In this document: positions 6,278 to 8,719 of the stretch, in pieces
Numbering within the stretch: the stretch's first letter is position 1
Layout: each line of letters opens with the position of its first letter
Assembly: GCA_003501565.1 (NCBI GenBank)
Contig: DNPC01000211.1
Span: 6,748-15,466, forward strand
Length of the DNA: 8,719 nt
Direction of reading: 5' to 3'
DNA from: Planctomycetaceae bacterium
Lineage (GTDB): Bacteria; Planctomycetota; Planctomycetia; Pirellulales; Pirellulaceae
Notes under the pieces: generated by a model
Databases searched by the model: none
Told to the model about the DNA's origin: nothing
The model's input: the letters and a program-made list of their open reading frames with translations, nothing else
Made by a program: the position numbers and the translations under genes

Positions 6278-6310
6278 AGTACGACTTAATTCGATGCGTC
6301 CTTTCTTTCT
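6260..6310 (+). terminator. candidate terminator or leader hairpin after the NtrC-class gene
   Basis: GACGCATCG (6260-6268) is the perfect reverse complement of CGATGCGTC (6292-6300), enclosing 23 bases, and is followed by the pyrimidine stretch CTTTCTTTCT (6301-6310). The 9-bp stem and T-rich tail resemble an intrinsic terminator for the upstream regulator, but the loop is long and the T-run is interrupted. Confidence 0.4.
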
Positions 6311-6397
6311 CGGCGCTCCCGACGCCGTCACGCAGATTCGCCCCGCTTCCTGCTTCTGGAGCGTTCTACGGGCACTTTTCGCCCTACCACACCGCCT

Positions 6398-6403
6398 TAT
6401 AAT
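6398..6403 (+). promoter_or_regulatory. candidate -10 element of the sucCD promoter
   Basis: A perfect TATAAT lies 67 bases before the sucC start. The expected -35 position (around 6375-6381, CTTTTCG) is poor. If used, transcription would begin near 6410 with a leader of about 60 bases. Confidence 0.45.
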
Positions 6404-6411
6404 CTGGCACT

Positions 6412-6424
6412 TGCGATCATCGCA
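6412..6424. promoter_or_regulatory. 13-bp palindrome at the predicted sucCD transcription start
   Basis: TGCGAT-C-ATCGCA is a perfect 6+1+6 inverted repeat beginning 9 bases after the TATAAT, so it would overlap the predicted start site. This position is typical of a repressor operator; the regulator is unknown. Confidence 0.35.
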
Positions 6425-6470
6425 TTTGCACCATTCCAATTGGCGACCCTTTGACCGGCGAAAACGCGAA

Positions 6471-7658
6471 ATGAAAATACACGAGTACCAAGGGAAAGAA
6501 CTGTTCCGGAAGGCGGGAGTGCCCGTCTTGGATTCGATCGTCGCGCGTTCTCCGGATGAGGCTTCCGCGGCCTACGATACGCTCGGTGGCTCAATAGCGG
6601 TCGTAAAAGCACAAATTCACGCCGGCGGACGCGGCAAAGGAACGCTAATCGAAAACCGCGACCAGAACGGTGTTCAATTGGTCAAGAGCGCAGACGAAGC
6701 GGCTCAAGTTGCAGGCAACCTCTTGGGTAACCGACTGGAAACGATTCAAACCGGCCCCGAAGGGGCAAAGGTCAATCAGGTTCTAGTCGAGGCCGGATGT
6801 GACATCGCCCGCGAACTGTATCTAGGTATCGTCCTGGATCGCGGCACCAAAATGCCGGTACTGATGGTCAGCAGCGAGGGTGGAGTCGAAATCGAGAAGG
6901 TCGCAGAAGAAACGCCGGATAAGATCTTCCGTGAGCACTTCCACCCGGACGTAGGCCTTCAAAGTTTCCAAGTTCGGAAACTGTGTAAAAAGCTCGACAT
7001 ATCCGGACCAGCGGCTCGAGCGGCAGACAAATTCATGAAGAATCTCTGCCAGCTTTATTGTGCACTAGATTGTTCTCTGGTCGAAATCAACCCGTTGGTC
7101 ATCACTTCGGGCGGCGAGATGATCGCGTTGGATGCAAAAGTCACTTTCGACGAAAATGCACTTTTCCGTCACCCGGAGCTGACCGAACTGCGTGACTTGG
7201 CTGAAGAAGAGCCCGCCGAAGTTCGAGCATCCGATGCCGGTCTCTCCTACGTGAAACTCGACGGCACGATTGGGTGCTTGGTCAACGGAGCCGGGCTGGC
7301 GATGTCAACAATGGACATCATTAAGTACCACGGTGGCCAACCTGCAAACTTCTTAGACGTTGGCGGTGGTGCGACTACAGAACAAGTTGTTGAAGCTTTC
7401 AATATCATTCTGTCGGACAAAAGTGTAAAAGCCGTTTTGGTGAATATCTTCGGCGGCATCGCCAAATGTACGACCATTGCAACTGCGATCATTGAAGCCT
7501 CCAAGCAGATTGGAATCACCATTCCTTTGGTTGTCCGCCTGGAAGGCACCGAAGTGGAAGAAGGCAAGAAAATGCTAGCCGAAAGCGGGCTAGCCATGAC
7601 GACTGCCGACGATCTGACCGACGCAGCTAAGAAAGTTGTCGCCGCTGCATCTGCCTAA
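6471..7658 (+). CDS. sucC: Succinyl-CoA synthetase (ADP-forming), beta subunit
   Basis: This is the nucleotide-binding subunit of the TCA-cycle enzyme that couples succinyl-CoA cleavage to ATP (or GTP) synthesis, acting in the cytoplasm with SucD. The product has 395 residues, close to the 388 of E. coli SucC. The ATP-grasp domain (about 1-240) begins MKIHEYQGKELF and carries K46 and the GRG motif at 53-55 (HAGGRGKG). Mg2+ ligands N207 (EINP) and D221 (ALDAK) are present. The C-terminal CoA-ligase domain holds VNGAGLAMSTMD (271 on), DVGGGAT (296-302), NIFGGIAKC and VRLEGTEVEEG. I chose ATG 6471 because homologues start exactly at this motif; the open frame runs back to 6294 but that extension is unlike the family and covers the promoter signals. 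No clear Shine-Dalgarno is seen. It is followed after 76 bases by sucD, probably in one transcript. Confidence 0.97.
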   Translation: MKIHEYQGKELFRKAGVPVLDSIVARSPDEASAAYDTLGGSIAVVKAQIHAGGRGKGTLIENRDQNGVQLVKSADEAAQVAGNLLGNRLETIQTGPEGAKVNQVLVEAGCDIARELYLGIVLDRGTKMPVLMVSSEGGVEIEKVAEETPDKIFREHFHPDVGLQSFQVRKLCKKLDISGPAARAADKFMKNLCQLYCALDCSLVEINPLVITSGGEMIALDAKVTFDENALFRHPELTELRDLAEEEPAEVRASDAGLSYVKLDGTIGCLVNGAGLAMSTMDIIKYHGGQPANFLDVGGGATTEQVVEAFNIILSDKSVKAVLVNIFGGIAKCTTIATAIIEASKQIGITIPLVVRLEGTEVEEGKKMLAESGLAMTTADDLTDAAKKVVAAASA

Positions 7659-7693
7659 ACGTTCTTGCTGACCAGCCCTCTAGCGAGCGTTTT
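7657..7693 (+). other. hairpin with T-run between sucC and sucD
   Basis: AAACGTTC (7657-7664), overlapping the sucC stop, can pair with GAGCGTTT (7685-7692) over 8 bp with one G-U, around a 20-base loop that itself contains GCT/AGC. The 3' arm runs into TTTT (7690-7693). It resembles a weak terminator or a processing/stability hairpin and could set the sucC:sucD ratio. This is an inference from the fold. Confidence 0.35.
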
Positions 7694-7734
7694 CGAACCA
7701 AGCCAATCGTTTCAAACCAAACACAAGATCTGCA

Positions 7735-8613
7735 ATGAGCATCTTAATCAATAAAGACACCAAGGTAATCTGTCAGGGCATCACGGGAAGCGCTGGCCTG
7801 TTTCACACCACTGGTTGTGCTGAATACGGCACACAAATGGTCGGTGGTGTCACGCCGGGTAAAGGCGGTCAAACGGCCGCAGGACTTCCCGTCTTTGACA
7901 CCGTTGAAGAAGCGGTTTGCGAAACCGGCGCCAACGCCACCATGATCTTCGTACCACCGCCATTTGCCGCCGATGCGATCCTCGAAGCCGTCGACGCTGG
8001 GATCGAAGTCATTGCAGCTATCACCGAAGGTGTCCCCGTCCTGGATATGGTTGAAGTGTATCGACGTGTTCGAGCCAGCGATTCCGTGTTGATCGGCCCT
8101 AACTGCCCAGGGTTGATCACGCCCGGTGCATGTAAGATCGGAATCATGCCCGGCTATATTCATAACCCAGGTAAGATCGGCATCATAAGCCGAAGTGGCA
8201 CCCTGACTTACGAAGCCGTTTGGCAGACGAGCAATTTAGGCCTCGGCCAGTCCACTTGCGTTGGACTCGGTGGTGATCCAATTGTTGGCACCAGCTACAT
8301 TGATTTGTTCAAGCTTTATCAAGAGGATGACCAGACCGAAGCTATCCTTATGATTGGTGAGATCGGTGGTGACGCGGAAGAACAAGCGGCTGCCTACGTC
8401 AAAGAACACGTAACCAAACCCGTAGCTGCATTCATCGCGGGCGCCACCGCCCCTCCGGGAAAACGGATGGGCCACGCCGGGGCGATCATTTCCGGCGGTA
8501 AAGGGACCGCTGGTGAGAAAAAGGCCGCGTTGGAGGCCGCTGGAATCGTCGTCGCTCCTAGCCCTGCGGACATGGGCGCGGCAATCGAACAAGCCATCAA
8601 GCAGGCTGGCTGA
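7735..8613 (+). CDS. sucD: Succinyl-CoA synthetase (ADP-forming), alpha subunit
   Basis: This is the CoA-binding, phosphohistidine-carrying partner of SucC. The product has 292 residues, the usual length (E. coli 289). The N-terminal CoA-binding Rossmann domain has GITGSAG (15-21) and VGGVTPGKGG. The ligase domain has GPNCPG (N123, C124), SRSGTLTYE (152-160) and MIGEIGGDAEE, with E209 matching the glutamate that contacts the histidine loop. The active-site histidine is H247 in GKRMGHAGAIISGG, equivalent to H246 of E. coli. All catalytic features are intact. ATG 7735 gives the normal family N-terminus (MSILINKDTKVICQGITG); no strong Shine-Dalgarno precedes it. It lies 76 bases after sucC on the same strand. 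No other TCA-cycle gene is in the window. Confidence 0.97.
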   Translation: MSILINKDTKVICQGITGSAGLFHTTGCAEYGTQMVGGVTPGKGGQTAAGLPVFDTVEEAVCETGANATMIFVPPPFAADAILEAVDAGIEVIAAITEGVPVLDMVEVYRRVRASDSVLIGPNCPGLITPGACKIGIMPGYIHNPGKIGIISRSGTLTYEAVWQTSNLGLGQSTCVGLGGDPIVGTSYIDLFKLYQEDDQTEAILMIGEIGGDAEEQAAAYVKEHVTKPVAAFIAGATAPPGKRMGHAGAIISGGKGTAGEKKAALEAAGIVVAPSPADMGAAIEQAIKQAG

Positions 8614-8637
8614 ATCGGTGAGCGGCAGCGGAGGCTT

Positions 8638-8657
8638 GCGGTGCACGAATCCACCGC
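8638..8657 (+). other. hairpin downstream of sucD, possible 3' end structure
   Basis: GCGGTG (8638-8643) and CACCGC (8652-8657) form a perfect 6-bp GC stem with an 8-base loop, 25 bases after the sucD stop. There is no T-run, so termination would need another factor. The remaining sequence to the window end shows no gene. Confidence 0.3.
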
Positions 8658-8719
8658 CGGGACGCCAAAAGTAAGCCCAAGCTTGCAGGTAGGAACCCGC
8701 CCGAGACGTCGCCGTCCAG

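Noticed and set aside
6405..6430. Sigma-54 promoter upstream of sucC (TGGCAC and TTTGCA present)
   Set aside because: The two elements are about 15 bases apart instead of the required 5 or so, so they cannot form a -24/-12 promoter.
6294..6470. N-terminal extension of sucC to an upstream ATG
   Set aside because: The extra 59 residues are unlike SucC, which begins at MKIHEYQGKELF, and the stretch contains the promoter-like TATAAT and palindrome.

Overview
The window looks like a chromosomal stretch from a planctomycete, probably of the Pirellulales/Rhodopirellula type. This rests on three things: a secreted protein that I recognise as the planctomycete-enriched DUF1598 type, the roughly mid-50s GC impression, and generally weak Shine-Dalgarno signals with wide intergenic gaps. 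The assignment is an inference; no rRNA or other direct phylogenetic marker is present.

Layout from left to right. Bases 1-1509 hold the 3' end of dnaE (replicative DNA polymerase III alpha subunit), cut by the window edge. After a 202-base gap with two hairpins comes a gene (1712-3163) for an exported 483-residue protein. It has a signal peptide, then an Asn8-Gly5-Asn18 low-complexity tract, then a DUF1598-like body, and it ends at a very clear intrinsic terminator. A 476-base convergent gap follows, with a candidate terminator for the opposite strand. On the minus strand, 3640-4281 encodes a NarL/FixJ-type response regulator (REC plus LuxR helix-turn-helix). A 517-base divergent intergenic region, rich in short repeats and inverted repeats, separates it from a plus-strand sigma-54-dependent (NtrC-class) response regulator at 4799-6187. 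The last part is the succinyl-CoA synthetase pair sucC (6471-7658) and sucD (7735-8613), preceded by a candidate promoter/operator region.

Functionally the genes are mostly independent: replication (dnaE), an envelope or secreted protein of unknown role, two head-to-head transcriptional response regulators of different classes without a histidine kinase in view, and a TCA-cycle enzyme whose two subunits form one complex. No mobile element, CRISPR array, tRNA or rRNA was seen. The least ordinary parts are the Asn/Gly tract of the secreted protein and the patterned intergenic region between the two regulators. I found no convincing evidence of a wholly new multi-gene system.
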